A DNA stretch of 64,000 nucleotides, taken from NCBI RefSeq assembly GCF_002019635.1, contig NZ_KV917371.1:310001-374000 (forward strand). The letters are read 5' to 3'. Both the position numbers and the translations under genes were made by a program. This document shows, one piece after another, positions 38,491 to 48,325 of the stretch (positions are counted from its first letter, which is position 1; each line of letters begins with the position of its first letter). The notes under the pieces were generated by a model. It made no database searches. It saw only the letters and a program-made list of their open reading frames with translations, and was not told the origin of the DNA. The DNA comes from Metabacillus halosaccharovorans (GTDB lineage Bacteria; Bacillota; Bacilli; Bacillales; Bacillaceae).

Positions 38491-39666
38491 TTACACTAAT
38501 TCAAATACTCCTGCTGCACCCATTCCTCCGCCGATACACATTGTGACAACACCAAACTGCTGGTTTCTTCGCTTCATTTCATGAATAAGTGAGAGGGTAA
38601 GCTTAGCACCTGAGCAGCCTAGCGGGTGACCCAGAGCAATAGCTCCGCCATTCACATTGACTTTTTCTTCATCAAGTCCTAGTTCCCGTATAACCTGAAT
38701 CGATTGAGATGCAAAGGCTTCATTTAATTCAAATAGCCCAATATCTGAAAGCTCCAGTCCTGCATATTTTAATGCCAATGGAACAGCTGCTACTGGACCA
38801 ATCCCCATTACTTCGGGTGGCACACCTGCCACCGCAAAAGATTTGAATTTTGCCATAGGTTCGTATCCGAGAGATTCAGCTTTTTCCCGATCCATTAGCA
38901 TAACAGCTGCAGCACCATCACTCGTTTGTGAGGAATTTCCAGCTGTAACAGACCCTTTTATTGAAAAAGCCGGCTTTAAGGTAGCTAATATATCTGATGT
39001 TGTATTCGCGCGAACTCCTTCATCTTGACTAAATTGAACCACTCTCTCCTGAAGCTTGTGATCAGCTCCAACTGTTCGAACATTGACTTCAACAGGAACA
39101 ATTTCATCATCAAACTTTCCTTCTTGAATCGCCTTTGCTGCCCGCTTATGACTTCTTACAGCAAAAGCATCTTGTTCTTCACGAGAAATCCCATATTTTG
39201 TTGCTACCTGCTCAGCGGTGTGCCCCATTCCCATATAATACTCCGGTGCTTCCTCTGCCAGTTTTACATTAGGCCGAACCACATGCCCCATCATCGGCAC
39301 AAGGCTCATAGATTCAGCTCCTCCGGCTATTGCAGTATCCGAATGACCAAGCATGATCTTCTCCGCTCCATAAGCTATGCTTTGCAGGCCGGAAGAGCAA
39401 TATCGATTAATAGTGATGGCAGGAACTGTATAAGGAAGTCCCGCTAAGGCTCCTATATTTCTCGCCATATTTAAGCCCTGCTCTGCTTCCGGCATCGCAC
39501 AACCGATAATTAAATCATCGATGTTACCTTCATAATCCCCGGCTCTTTTCAACGTCTCTCTTACAACTAAAGCACCTAAATCGTCCGGACGCATATTAGC
39601 TAAAGTCCCCTTTTTTGCTCTACCAACCGGTGTTCTGGCACCAGCAACAATGACTGCTTCCTTCAT
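38491..39666 (-). CDS. fadA: Acetyl-CoA acyltransferase (3-ketoacyl-CoA thiolase) FadA
   Basis: A 391-residue thiolase. The acyl-accepting Cys90 (NRYCSSGLQS), the His in GHPLGCSGA and the second Cys in CIGGGMGAAG are all present. It cleaves 3-ketoacyl-CoA in the last step of beta-oxidation. It lies between fadN and fadE in one operon. Confidence 0.96.
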   Translation of the reverse strand: MKEAVIVAGARTPVGRAKKGTLANMRPDDLGALVVRETLKRAGDYEGNIDDLIIGCAMPEAEQGLNMARNIGALAGLPYTVPAITINRYCSSGLQSIAYGAEKIMLGHSDTAIAGGAESMSLVPMMGHVVRPNVKLAEEAPEYYMGMGHTAEQVATKYGISREEQDAFAVRSHKRAAKAIQEGKFDDEIVPVEVNVRTVGADHKLQERVVQFSQDEGVRANTTSDILATLKPAFSIKGSVTAGNSSQTSDGAAAVMLMDREKAESLGYEPMAKFKSFAVAGVPPEVMGIGPVAAVPLALKYAGLELSDIGLFELNEAFASQSIQVIRELGLDEEKVNVNGGAIALGHPLGCSGAKLTLSLIHEMKRRNQQFGVVTMCIGGGMGAAGVFELV

Positions 39667-39686
39667 TCAATCCTACCTCCCTTTTA

Positions 39687-42071
39687 TTAGTTTCTAAGCG
39701 GCTTTCCTTTTACGAGCATGTGCTGCATTCTTGCTTGAGATTTTCTTTCCGCTACTAAACTTAAGAACGCTTCTTTTTCTAAATTTAATAAATATTGTTC
39801 ATCAACCTCTGTTCCAAATGGAACTTTTCCCCCTGCTATCACAAAAGCCAGTTTTTTAGCAATTTTCAAATCATGTTCTGAAATATAGCCTGAAAGGTAC
39901 ATAGACTGTGCACCAAGTAATAACGTAGCATATCCTGTTTCTCCAACTACAGGAATTTTCTTTTTAATTGGCGGTTGGTATCCTGCATCATATAGGTCAA
40001 TGACACGTTTTTTAGCATCATGAATGAGATGGTCACTGTTTATACTTATACGATCATTTTCATTTAAGAATTGATTTTGTTTCGCTTCTGCTGCAGATGA
40101 TGATACTTTTGCCATTGCAATTGTTTCAAACACTTTATTTGCAACAGTCTGTAAATCAAAACCAGCACCTTTAGGCATATTGTTTAGCTGTTTAATATAA
40201 AGCTCTTTATTTCCTCCTCCACCAGGTATTAATCCAACTCCAACTTCCACTAACCCCATGTATGTTTCACTTGAAGCTTGGATGCTGCTTGCCGGGAGAC
40301 ATATTTCAGCCCCTCCCCCTAATGTCATTCCAAACGGTGCTGCAACAATAGGTTTTTTGCTATATTTGATGTTCATCATGGCTTGCTGAAATTGGTTAAT
40401 GACCATATCAATTTCAAACAAATTATCGTCCTGTGCTTCCATTAAAATCATTCCAAGATTTGCACCAACACAAAAGTTCTTCCCTTGATTTCCAATCACA
40501 AGTCCTTTGTAATTTTTCTCGACTTCTGCGATTGAGAAATTAATCATTTGAATAATATCAAATCCAATGGCATTACTTGGTGAATGGAACTCTAATAAAG
40601 CAACACCATCACCTAAATCAATTAAGCTCGCACCACTGTTTTTCTTTATTACCCCATGGATTTCTTTATATTGTTTAAGATCTATCACCTTTGGATTTCT
40701 TCTTACTTGTCGGTATTCACCATCAGAATAGTAAAATAGTACACCATTTTCTCTTCGATAAAATGTTCCGCAGCCTTTGCCAAGCATATCCTTAACCCAG
40801 ACAGGTACCTTAGAACCCTGCTGTTCCATTAGCTCAACCGACTTTTCAATCCCTATAGCATCCCATAATTCAAATGGACCTAATTCCCAACCAAAGCCCC
40901 ATTTCATCGCCTGATCAATCGCCACAATATCATCAGCAATATCACCTAGAAGTTGGGCTGAATATATGAGTGTCGGAATTGTGATTCCTCTTAATAAAGC
41001 TCCTGCACGGTCTTCCGCGTAAATAAGCGCTTTCAATTTATTTTCTAGTCCCTTTGCTTGCTTTGCCTGTTCAACAGATGGTGCCAGCAATTTTTTCCGC
41101 TCTTCATATTGGAATGTTTCGGGATTTAATTCAAGAATGTCTTTTCCTTCCTTCTTATAAAAACCTTGGCCGCTTTTACTACCAAGCCACTTATTATCAA
41201 GCATTTTTTGCATAAATACAGGAATATCAAATACTTCTTTTTCTTCTCCATCTACAAGTTCATATACATTTTTTGCGACGTGTGCAAAAGTATCAAGACC
41301 GACTACATCAAGGGTTCGAAAGGTTGCACTCTTCGGTCTGCCGATAAGGGGACCTGTAATAGAATCGACTTCACCAACACGATAGCCGCCTTTCATCATC
41401 TCCTGAACGGTTACTAATAACCCGTAAGTACCAATTCTGTTTGCAATAAAGTTTGGTGTGTCTTTTGCTTCAACAACACCTTTACCAAGGACATCTTCAC
41501 CGAATGATTTTATGAATGCCAGGACTTCCTGATCGGTGTCTTTTGTTGGAATCACTTCTAAAAGCTTTAAGTATCTAGGGGGATTGAAAAAATGCGTACC
41601 TAAAAAGTGCTTTCGGAAGTCTTCTGAACGTCCTTCTGCCATAGCCTCTACAGAAATACCTGATGTATTTGAACTGATGATACTCCCTGGTTTTCTATAT
41701 TGGTCTACAAGAGCAAAGACCTTTTGTTTTACAGCTAAATTTTCGACAACAACCTCAATAATCCAATCTGCCTCATTAAGAAGATGCATGTCATCTTCAA
41801 AGTTACCTACCTCAATACGTTCCAGATTACTCTTATCTGTAAGTGGTGCCGGCTTTTGTTTAAGAAGCTTTTGTACAGCTGTTTGTACAAGACGATTTCG
41901 AACAGCTTTATCTTCAAGTGTGAAACCTTTTTTTAGTTCTTCTTCATTTAATTCTCGAGGCACAATATCTAACAGTAAAACAGGGATGCCGATATTTGCT
42001 AAATGTGCTGCGATTCCAGAGCCCATTACCCCTGATCCTAAGACAGCCGCTCTTTTTATATGCTTGACCAT
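39687..42071 (-). CDS. fadN: 3-hydroxyacyl-CoA dehydrogenase / enoyl-CoA hydratase FadN
   Basis: A 794-residue fusion. Residues about 5-380 form 3-hydroxyacyl-CoA dehydrogenase (Rossmann AVLGSGVMGSGIAAHLANIG; NTSGISV; GTHFFNPP), and about 470-700 an enoyl-CoA hydratase/isomerase-like domain. The start is Met 42071 behind AAAGGGGGA. The longer frame from 42104 would overlap the FadR operator and is rejected. It heads fadN-fadA-fadE. Confidence 0.95.
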   Translation of the reverse strand: MVKHIKRAAVLGSGVMGSGIAAHLANIGIPVLLLDIVPRELNEEELKKGFTLEDKAVRNRLVQTAVQKLLKQKPAPLTDKSNLERIEVGNFEDDMHLLNEADWIIEVVVENLAVKQKVFALVDQYRKPGSIISSNTSGISVEAMAEGRSEDFRKHFLGTHFFNPPRYLKLLEVIPTKDTDQEVLAFIKSFGEDVLGKGVVEAKDTPNFIANRIGTYGLLVTVQEMMKGGYRVGEVDSITGPLIGRPKSATFRTLDVVGLDTFAHVAKNVYELVDGEEKEVFDIPVFMQKMLDNKWLGSKSGQGFYKKEGKDILELNPETFQYEERKKLLAPSVEQAKQAKGLENKLKALIYAEDRAGALLRGITIPTLIYSAQLLGDIADDIVAIDQAMKWGFGWELGPFELWDAIGIEKSVELMEQQGSKVPVWVKDMLGKGCGTFYRRENGVLFYYSDGEYRQVRRNPKVIDLKQYKEIHGVIKKNSGASLIDLGDGVALLEFHSPSNAIGFDIIQMINFSIAEVEKNYKGLVIGNQGKNFCVGANLGMILMEAQDDNLFEIDMVINQFQQAMMNIKYSKKPIVAAPFGMTLGGGAEICLPASSIQASSETYMGLVEVGVGLIPGGGGNKELYIKQLNNMPKGAGFDLQTVANKVFETIAMAKVSSSAAEAKQNQFLNENDRISINSDHLIHDAKKRVIDLYDAGYQPPIKKKIPVVGETGYATLLLGAQSMYLSGYISEHDLKIAKKLAFVIAGGKVPFGTEVDEQYLLNLEKEAFLSLVAERKSQARMQHMLVKGKPLRN

Positions 42072-42089
42072 ATATTCTCCCCCTTTATT

Positions 42090-42107
42090 TGAATGAATAC
42101 TCATTCA
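42090..42107 (-). promoter_or_regulatory. FadR operator of the fad operon
   Basis: TGAATGAATACTCATTCA matches the B. subtilis FadR consensus TGAATGANTANTCATTCA at every fixed base. It lies 18 bp upstream of the fadN start codon. FadR, released by long-chain acyl-CoA, should repress here. Confidence 0.93.
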
Positions 42108-42254
42108 TTTTATTTTTAAAAAAAATGAACCCTTATGAGTTTCTTTATTATAAATATAAAAGATTTACATCATGACTTCAATAGATTTATCACAATTTTT
42201 CCTAAATAATCAAATCAATCATTGGACAAGTTAATCTCTAGGAGGTGATATAAA

Positions 42255-42410
42255 ATGGCAAGATTAAAAAAGTCTCCTTCAAAAGCGGGTGTTAGTGCTG
42301 CAAGCGTAAAGGGGAATGCGGGACCTACTAACGAAAAAGCTGGCGGCGGGAAACGCACTAGTCAAAATCAACAATATAAACAGCATAATATGGGTAGCGA
42401 CGATATGTAA
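42255..42410 (+). CDS. yuzL: YuzL family small protein
   Basis: A 51-residue basic, glycine- and serine-rich protein: MARLKKSPSKAGVSAASVKG, then NAGPTNEKAGGGKRTSQNQQ, then YKQHNMGSDDM. It matches the YuzL family, and in B. subtilis yuzL also lies beside yusL/yusM. A GGAGGTGATA site (42241-42250) lies close before the ATG. Its composition resembles small spore proteins, but the function is not known. Confidence 0.85.
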   Translation: MARLKKSPSKAGVSAASVKGNAGPTNEKAGGGKRTSQNQQYKQHNMGSDDM

Positions 42411-42424
42411 TGTGGAGACATATG

Positions 42425-42466
42425 AAAAAGGGACTGGCACTATAGTTGCAGAGTTCCCTTTTTCAT
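42425..42466. terminator. Bidirectional terminator between yuzL and fadM
   Basis: AAAAAGGGACT pairs with AGTTCCCTTTTT across a 19-nt loop between convergent stop codons. Confidence 0.75.
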
Positions 42467-42477
42467 CTTTATCGTCT

Positions 42478-43395
42478 TTATCGTTTGATCATTCCTTTTA
42501 TCACAAAGGCTATATTTGCAGGTCTTTCTGCCATTCTTCTCATGAAATATCCGTACCAATCTGTCCCATAAGGAACATATACCCTCATCTTATATCCTTC
42601 ATGAACAATATCCAATTGCTTTTCAGGACGAATTCCATAGAGCATTTGAAATTCAAATTGAGTCTTTGAAATACTATATTTGTTTACAATTTGTTTGGTA
42701 TATTCAATTATCTGGTCATCATGTGTTGCAATAGCTGTATAGTGACCATTAAGTAGATGCATTTTAATGATCTTTTTAAAATTCATATCTACATCTTTTT
42801 TATCTGGAAATGCAACATCTGCTGATTCCTTATATGCACCTTTAACAAGTCTTAAGTTTGCTTGATAAGTACCTAAATGCTCAACATCATCTACCGTTCG
42901 ATACAAATAAGCTTGAAGGACTGTGCCAACATTGTCATACTCAGATCTAAGTTGTTTAAAAATCTTCAATGTTTTTTCACACCTTGAATAATCTTCCATA
43001 TCAATGGTTATAAAAACACCATGTTTTTTTGCTGTTGCCAAGATGCGGCGCATATTCGATAAGACGACATCTTCAGAAATATCTAAGCCCATCGATGTTA
43101 ATTTAATGGAAACTTGTGAGTTTAATCGCTCATTACCAATGATCTCAATCGCTTTTATACAATGATTGGCTGTTTCCTCAGCCTCGTTTTCATCAATAAT
43201 AAATTCTCCTAAATAATCTAATGTTACGTCAAGACCTTTATGATTTAATTGTTTAATCACATCTTTTGCAACATCAATCGTATTACCGGCAACAAATCTA
43301 GCTCCCCCAAAACGCAAGCCGTATTTTTTGGCCAACTTCGTCATCATCTTATTTCTGGATAAAAACATAAAAGAGTTCCGTAAAAGTTTTTCCAT
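42478..43395 (-). CDS. fadM: Proline dehydrogenase (FadM/YusM)
   Basis: A 305-residue FAD enzyme of the PutA/proline dehydrogenase TIM-barrel family that oxidizes proline to pyrroline-5-carboxylate. FEFQMLYGIRPE and the conserved RxxxR motif in MRRMAERPANI near the C-terminus (residues about 290) are present. The start is Met 43395 with GGGAGG 9 nt upstream; the frame open to 43533 lacks a site. No adjacent P5C dehydrogenase. Confidence 0.93.
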   Translation of the reverse strand: MEKLLRNSFMFLSRNKMMTKLAKKYGLRFGGARFVAGNTIDVAKDVIKQLNHKGLDVTLDYLGEFIIDENEAEETANHCIKAIEIIGNERLNSQVSIKLTSMGLDISEDVVLSNMRRILATAKKHGVFITIDMEDYSRCEKTLKIFKQLRSEYDNVGTVLQAYLYRTVDDVEHLGTYQANLRLVKGAYKESADVAFPDKKDVDMNFKKIIKMHLLNGHYTAIATHDDQIIEYTKQIVNKYSISKTQFEFQMLYGIRPEKQLDIVHEGYKMRVYVPYGTDWYGYFMRRMAERPANIAFVIKGMIKR

Positions 43396-43601
43396 CTTAA
43401 ACCGCCTCCCTTTCATCTTTATACCGAAGAAAAGCACAATGAAAGAAAACGCATTCAAATTCTGTATCTTTATCAAATCTGTATTCGTCTTATTCCTACT
43501 ATATGTTTGATGAATAAAACTGTTCAAAACCACAAGTGTCTTGCATAGGGCTACTGGGAATGTGTAATCATAGACAAGAAAGAATTGTGAGGAGGTTTAA
43601 C

Positions 43602-43877
43602 ATGCAACAGCAAAATTTTCAACAACAAACTCAACCTGGTATGATGCAGCAACCACCAAATGTTGTGACAACAAAGGATCAGCTTTACCTTACAGATATG
43701 CTTTCCTGGAACCTTTTAGCAATGAAAAAAGCTCATTTTTTTGCTTCACAATGCCAAAATCAACAAGTAAAAACGCAATTGGAAAAAGTCGGTCAAATGC
43801 ATGAACAACACTATCAGAAAATTTTAGGGCATTTACAAACCCAACAGCAATCTTCACAGAGTTCACAACTTCAATAG
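43602..43877 (+). CDS. Gln-rich spore coat protein, coat F-associated
   Basis: A 91-residue Gln-rich protein: MQQQNFQQQTQPGMMQQPPN at the N-terminus, then TKDQLYLTDMLSWNLLAMKK and a C-terminal QQSSQSSQ tail. Helical middle part resembles the short partner of coat F-type proteins. The start is Met 43602 with a GAGGAGG site 6 nt upstream. It is followed after 13 nt by the coat F gene, so the two form an operon. Confidence 0.8.
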   Translation: MQQQNFQQQTQPGMMQQPPNVVTTKDQLYLTDMLSWNLLAMKKAHFFASQCQNQQVKTQLEKVGQMHEQHYQKILGHLQTQQQSSQSSQLQ

Positions 43878-43890
43878 GAGGCAGCACAAA

Positions 43891-44220
43891 ATGGATCAAA
43901 TAAAAAGTGCATCAATGACACCGGTTCAACAGGGACCACAAATGAATGATCGTGACTTTACAAATGATCTTTTAGCAACTGAAAAATATTTAACGACGGC
44001 ATATTCAACTGCTTTAAATGAAGCAAGTCATCAAAGTCTTTATCAAGACCTGCATTCAATTCTAACTGAAACACAGCAGGCTCAAAGAGATCTTTATAAC
44101 TTCATGTTTCAAAACGGATGGTATACTCTTGAAGCAGCTGATACACAAAAGCTTCAGCAGTCTTATCAAAAATTTTCTTCGTCTATTCAACAAGAATCTC
44201 CATACGGAAAGACCCAATAA
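43891..44220 (+). CDS. yusN: Spore coat protein F family (YusN-like)
   Basis: A 109-residue coat F-domain protein with a ferritin-like helical pattern (MNDRDFTNDLLATEKYLTT, FMFQNGWYTLEAAD). GGAGG precedes the ATG. It is second in the two-gene coat operon with the Gln-rich protein. Confidence 0.88.
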   Translation: MDQIKSASMTPVQQGPQMNDRDFTNDLLATEKYLTTAYSTALNEASHQSLYQDLHSILTETQQAQRDLYNFMFQNGWYTLEAADTQKLQQSYQKFSSSIQQESPYGKTQ

Positions 44221-44260
44221 AAGTAAAGGGACTGTTCAAAACACAGTCCCTTTACTTTTA
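44219..44260. terminator. Bidirectional terminator between yusN and yusU
   Basis: A 17-bp perfect stem (AAAAGTAAAGGGACTGT / ACAGTCCCTTTACTTTT) with a 7-nt loop and T tracts in both directions. It includes the yusN stop codon. Confidence 0.9.
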
Positions 44261-44509
44261 TTGATTTTTTGTTTCCCTATGTTTTTCATTTAAAACCTTT
44301 ATCTCATTGATAATGACCTTCAGGTTGTCTTTTGCATCTGGATATGATGCATTCCAATGTTTGGTGAGTGGTGGCATTGACTTTGATATATGTGAATAAA
44401 GAGCCCACATTATTACTTTTTCCTTCAATTCATCAGAAGAATCTCCTAACAGCAATTCGGTATACTTCTCTAAGAGCCCATCAAATTGATCTTTTAATTT
44501 TTGATCCAT
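44258..44509 (-). CDS. yusU: YusU family protein (DUF2573)
   Basis: An 83-residue helical protein matching YusU/DUF2573 (FDGLLEKYTELLLGDSSDEL and MWALYSHISKSMPPLTKHWN). It is the last gene of the siderophore uptake operon, 13 nt after the reductase gene. In B. subtilis it is likewise adjacent to yusV. The function is unknown. Confidence 0.85.
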   Translation of the reverse strand: MDQKLKDQFDGLLEKYTELLLGDSSDELKEKVIMWALYSHISKSMPPLTKHWNASYPDAKDNLKVIINEIKVLNEKHRETKNQ

Positions 44510-44522
44510 TCATGAACACCTC

Positions 44523-45272
44523 CTAATTCGGACTTATGCATTCAATTGGACACGTATTACATCGATCATTATTTTTTGATGTAAGATAAAATAAACAGCA
44601 AGTTGATCTTTTTCGTATATCATTTTGTTTTTCATGAAAAAATGGAGCAAGTGGATTTTTAGCTTTTACTCCAAAAAGATGAGGAGATGCCTCCATTACA
44701 ACATATGAAAAATCATCACGTATTCTCGCTTTTGTTTCTTCCGATAAATCCTTGTCTTCTAATGTAGACTCATACATCCAAAAAATATAGAGTGCTACAT
44801 TCTCCCATAAAATAACCTTTGCAACACGCGATACTTTTGAAATAGATGTAATCATAAGAGCAATATTTTGTTTAAATAGAACCTCTAAAACCTCATCACG
44901 CCATTCATTTCGATTCGAAGCCGGAGTGGTGACTTCCGAGTTTGCAAAATGGAAACTCGGTAACCAAAATGGATCGTCCTCTTCTGTGTATAAAAAAAGG
45001 TTGTCAATGGAACTATTTATCCCTTTATTAAATACACTCATACTATATAAAACAAGCGCAGCTAAAAAGGCATAACTCTTTACAAGCATCGAACCTAATA
45101 CCTGCTGTTTATCTGTGTTGTATTTTATTTGTAAATTATCATTGAATAATCTGATCAACTGGTCTTCATTTAATAAGTCCGAACCCCTGACCATGACCTG
45201 TGGTGAAGTCTCTTTTAAAGATAATCGATATTTTTCTAATATTTTTTCTTCTACTTTCGTTAATTCAGCCAT
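44523..45272 (-). CDS. 2Fe-2S ferric-siderophore reductase (FhuF/IucA-C-like)
   Basis: A 249-residue cytosolic protein. The C-terminal cysteine motif [18 protein letters not shown] (Cys-Cys-x10-Cys-x2-Cys) is the 2Fe-2S site of FhuF-type siderophore reductases. It should reduce Fe3+ in imported siderophores to release iron. Its start overlaps the ATPase gene by 8 nt. In B. subtilis related genes are elsewhere; here importer and reductase share one operon. Confidence 0.85.
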   Translation of the reverse strand: MAELTKVEEKILEKYRLSLKETSPQVMVRGSDLLNEDQLIRLFNDNLQIKYNTDKQQVLGSMLVKSYAFLAALVLYSMSVFNKGINSSIDNLFLYTEEDDPFWLPSFHFANSEVTTPASNRNEWRDEVLEVLFKQNIALMITSISKVSRVAKVILWENVALYIFWMYESTLEDKDLSEETKARIRDDFSYVVMEASPHLFGVKAKNPLAPFFHEKQNDIRKRSTCCLFYLTSKNNDRCNTCPIECISPN

Positions 45273-46083
45273 TTAATGCGCCAACTTCCTTTACAATACA
45301 TCGCCCTTTTCCATGAGGGATACAAAGCGGAGTTCCAAAAATGGGATCAACTGTGACCTCACAGTTCATCTCAAAAACATTTTGCACTAAACTACAATTG
45401 ATCACTTCTTCAGGCTTTCCTTGTGCAAAAACCTTTTTATCTTTTAATGCTACTAAATTATGAGCATAACGACAAGCTAAATTCAGATCATGAAGCACCA
45501 TAACAATTGTACGATTTTCCCGCTCATTCAATTCAAATAGCAGATCTAGTATTTCAATTTGATGTGTCATATCCAAATAAGTTGTCGGTTCATCCAACAA
45601 AATAATATCTGTTTTTTGTGCCAAAGTCATAGCTATCCATGCACGCTGTCGTTGCCCCCCTGATAATGAATCAACCGTTCTCTCGGCTAGCTCCTGTAAA
45701 CCAGTTGCTTCTAAAGCACTGTTAACTGCTTCTTCGTCCTCTTCAGACCATTGCTTTAACCAGCTTTGATATGGGTAGCGTCCTTGTTTAACGAGCTGCA
45801 GGACTGTTAATCCCTCTGGTGCTGTTGGACCTTGAGGAAGAATTGCAAGCTGCTTGGCTACTTCTTTTGTTGATAATTTTGCTATTGCATTACCTTCCAG
45901 TAAAACAGTTCCTTCCTTCGGCTTTAACAGTCTTGCAATAGACCTAAGCAAAGTTGATTTTCCACAACCATTACTACCGATAAAAACGGTAATTTCACCT
46001 TTAGGAATTTTTACATCAAGCTCATTTATAATAATCGTATCTCCGTATGAAAGTGTTAGAGCACTTGTTTCTATGGCTGCCAT
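45265..46083 (-). CDS. yusV: Iron-siderophore ABC transporter ATP-binding protein (YusV-like)
   Basis: A 272-residue FepC-family ATPase with Walker [10 protein letters not shown], signature LSGGQRQR and Walker [13 protein letters not shown]. Near-identical wording to B. subtilis YusV, which energizes several siderophore permeases there. Here it is in one operon with its permeases. An extra C-terminal Cys pair ([11 protein letters not shown]) is typical. Confidence 0.93.
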   Translation of the reverse strand: MAAIETSALTLSYGDTIIINELDVKIPKGEITVFIGSNGCGKSTLLRSIARLLKPKEGTVLLEGNAIAKLSTKEVAKQLAILPQGPTAPEGLTVLQLVKQGRYPYQSWLKQWSEEDEEAVNSALEATGLQELAERTVDSLSGGQRQRAWIAMTLAQKTDIILLDEPTTYLDMTHQIEILDLLFELNERENRTIVMVLHDLNLACRYAHNLVALKDKKVFAQGKPEEVINCSLVQNVFEMNCEVTVDPIFGTPLCIPHGKGRCIVKEVGALNG

Positions 46084-46115
46084 TTTAAAATCACTCCTTT
46101 TTGGATGGTCTATTG

Positions 46116-47171
46116 TTAATTGTTTCTAGTTTTATATAACAAATAAATAAAATACGGTGCTCCAATTGCTGCAGTAAATACTCCTGCCGGAACCTCTAAA
46201 GGAGAAAATAAAATTCTTCCTAAAAGATCAGCCGCCATTACCAGAATCGCTCCGATTAAGGCAGATACTGGAAGGAGGGCTCCGAATGATGATCCAACGA
46301 GTCTTCTCCCTATATGTGGAGCCATTAATCCCACAAACCCAATAACACCTGCAAAGGCAACTGCGCTACCTGTTAGTGCTGTACTTAACAGTAATAGTAA
46401 AAAACGATTTCGTTGAACAGCACTTCCTACCCCTGTTGCCAGCTCATCACCAAGCTCTTGGATATTAACATTCCGAATTGAAATGATGCTTATAATTAAT
46501 AAAACAACAACAACGGGTAATAGAATTCGAACCTGCTCCCATGTTGCTCCATAGACGGTTCCCGTAATCCATACATTCGCTTGTGAGGCTTGATAAATCG
46601 GACCTTTTACCATAAATAAAGTTGTCAGAGACTGAGCAAGCATTGATAAACCAATCCCAATTAACACAAGCCTAATAGAAGAGGCTCCATTTTTCCATGA
46701 TAACAAATAAACGAGAATCCCGACGATCGCCGCACCTATAAATGCTGCTACAGGCATCCATTTAATACTTACAAAAAGCGAATTATTTTGATCACTGAAC
46801 AGCATAAGAAATAAGACTACCCCAACAGATCCTCCCCCTGTTATTCCGATAATATCAGGTGAAGCAAGAGGGTTCCGAATTAATCCTTGTAAAATAGCTC
46901 CGGCAACCGCTAAACTAATTCCTACTAGTAAAGCAATCATAATTCTGGGCAGCCGAAACGAAAAGATAAATAAATTTTCCATTTCGTCCCCAAACCCAAA
47001 TAAGGTCTTTAGCACATTAAGTGGATGAATGAGTACTTCACCAACCCCAGTACTCGTCAAAAATACAAGACATGTAACGGCAAGGAGAATAACAGAAACG
47101 GCAAAAGCTTTTTTATCAATTAAGAAAGAGAATTTATTTGAACCAAAGCGAAGCTTATAATATTTTTTCAT
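46116..47171 (-). CDS. FecCD-family iron-siderophore permease, second subunit
   Basis: A 351-residue BtuC/FecCD-type permease with about 10 helices ([20 protein letters not shown] and [16 protein letters not shown]-like blocks). Overlaps the other permease by 4 nt (ATGA). It pairs with that gene to form the membrane channel. A CTCCTT ribosome complement precedes the downstream ATPase gene. Confidence 0.93.
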   Translation of the reverse strand: MKKYYKLRFGSNKFSFLIDKKAFAVSVILLAVTCLVFLTSTGVGEVLIHPLNVLKTLFGFGDEMENLFIFSFRLPRIMIALLVGISLAVAGAILQGLIRNPLASPDIIGITGGGSVGVVLFLMLFSDQNNSLFVSIKWMPVAAFIGAAIVGILVYLLSWKNGASSIRLVLIGIGLSMLAQSLTTLFMVKGPIYQASQANVWITGTVYGATWEQVRILLPVVVVLLIISIISIRNVNIQELGDELATGVGSAVQRNRFLLLLLSTALTGSAVAFAGVIGFVGLMAPHIGRRLVGSSFGALLPVSALIGAILVMAADLLGRILFSPLEVPAGVFTAAIGAPYFIYLLYKTRNN

Positions 47172-48172
47172 GATTGATTAAACCCCCTGCGAGCAATGTA
47201 AATAAAAAAGGGAGTTCCTATAATAGCCGTCATTACACCAACTGGAATCTCTTCCGGCATCACAATATATCTAGCTAAAATATCAGCAAACACAAGTAAA
47301 GAGCCTCCGAGAACAACACAATATGGAAATATCCAGCGATAATCATTTCCTACAATAAACCTTGCAAAATGGGGAATTACGATCCCAATAAACGCAATTG
47401 GACCCGCTACTGCTACAGCCCCTCCCCCTAAAATAATCACAAGTAAAGCACCTGTTAACTTTACAAAGCCTGTTCTTTGCCCCAAACCTTTTGCTACATC
47501 TTCCCCCATTGTTAATACATTTATCTTTTGAGAAAGAATCAAGCTAATTATGATGGCAGGTAAAATATATGGGAGAACGGTAAATAAGCTTTCTAGCTTT
47601 CTCCCTTGTATAGAGCCTGCTAACCAAAAAAGAACTTGATCTAATGCTGCTTCATTAACAACCAATAACCCTTGTGTTAAAGATGAAAAGAGTGCAGCCA
47701 TTGCTGCCCCTGCTAATGTCAGCTTCATAGGTGTCAGACCTTCCCGTCCAAAAGAGCCTACAAAATAAACAATAAACGCTGAAAAAGCAGCTCCTGCAAA
47801 TGCAATAAATGTAAACCCCTGGTAAGAATTAACATAAAAGAAGGTAACCGCAACAACGATAAAAAAACCAGCACCGGCGTTAATGCCAAACACACTTGGT
47901 GATGCCAGAGGATTCTTAGTTAGTGCCTGCATAATGGCCCCTGCCAAAGCTAAACTGGCTCCTACCGTAGCACCTATTAAAGCTCTTGGCAAACGTACCT
48001 CGTAGACGATAATATGTTCATTTGTGCCATTAAAACTCGTAAATGCGTCATAAACAGTCTTTAAATTTGTATCTGCATATCCAAACACAAGACTTCCACA
48101 CATTAAAAGCAAGAGTAATGATAAACCTAAAATAAGACCAATTGATTTTTGATAATTTGATTTTAATATCAT
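47168..48172 (-). CDS. FecCD-family iron-siderophore permease, first subunit
   Basis: A 334-residue FecCD permease with LTKNPLASPSVFGINAGAG and FIGIVIPHFARFIVGNDYR. The start is Met 48172 with AAGGAG 5 nt upstream; an in-frame TTG at 48187 is less likely. It heads the operon permease-permease-ATPase-reductase-yusU and is controlled by the Fur box at 48230. Confidence 0.93.
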   Translation of the reverse strand: MILKSNYQKSIGLILGLSLLLLLMCGSLVFGYADTNLKTVYDAFTSFNGTNEHIIVYEVRLPRALIGATVGASLALAGAIMQALTKNPLASPSVFGINAGAGFFIVVAVTFFYVNSYQGFTFIAFAGAAFSAFIVYFVGSFGREGLTPMKLTLAGAAMAALFSSLTQGLLVVNEAALDQVLFWLAGSIQGRKLESLFTVLPYILPAIIISLILSQKINVLTMGEDVAKGLGQRTGFVKLTGALLVIILGGGAVAVAGPIAFIGIVIPHFARFIVGNDYRWIFPYCVVLGGSLLVFADILARYIVMPEEIPVGVMTAIIGTPFFIYIARRGFNQS

Positions 48173-48206
48173 ATTTTCTCCTTGCAACTATCCATACTTC
48201 CTTTTC

Positions 48207-48244
48207 ATCTTATCAAATATAGTTGATCTTGAAAATCATTTTCA
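48207..48244 (-). promoter_or_regulatory. Promoter of the siderophore permease operon with overlapping Fur box
   Basis: TGAAAATCATTTTCA (48230-48244) is a perfect palindrome matching the Fur consensus TGATAATNATTATCA at 13 of 15 positions. On the minus strand it overlaps a TTTTCA -35 (48230-48235), which is 17 bp from a TAAGAT -10 (48207-48212). Confidence 0.85.
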
Positions 48245-48252
48245 TTTAACTA

Positions 48253-48281
48253 TTGACAACACTTTAACTTCACCTTATCAT
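48253..48281 (+). promoter_or_regulatory. SigA promoter of the siderophore-binding protein gene
   Basis: TTGACA (48253-48258), a 17-bp spacer and TATCAT (48276-48281): a near-consensus promoter between the two Fur boxes. Confidence 0.82.
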
Positions 48282-48293
48282 TCAGTATGTAAA

Positions 48294-48308
48294 TGAAAAT
48301 CATTATCA
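48294..48308 (+). promoter_or_regulatory. Fur box at the start of the binding-protein transcript
   Basis: TGAAAATCATTATCA matches the Fur consensus at 14 of 15 positions. It begins 13 bp after the -10 and would block initiation when iron is plentiful. Confidence 0.87.
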
Positions 48309-48325
48309 ACAACGGAGGTCAAAAC

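Noticed and set aside
42090-42104. An upstream in-frame start for fadN at 42104
   Set aside because: It would place most of the FadR operator inside the coding region and has no ribosome site; Met 42071 has a strong one.
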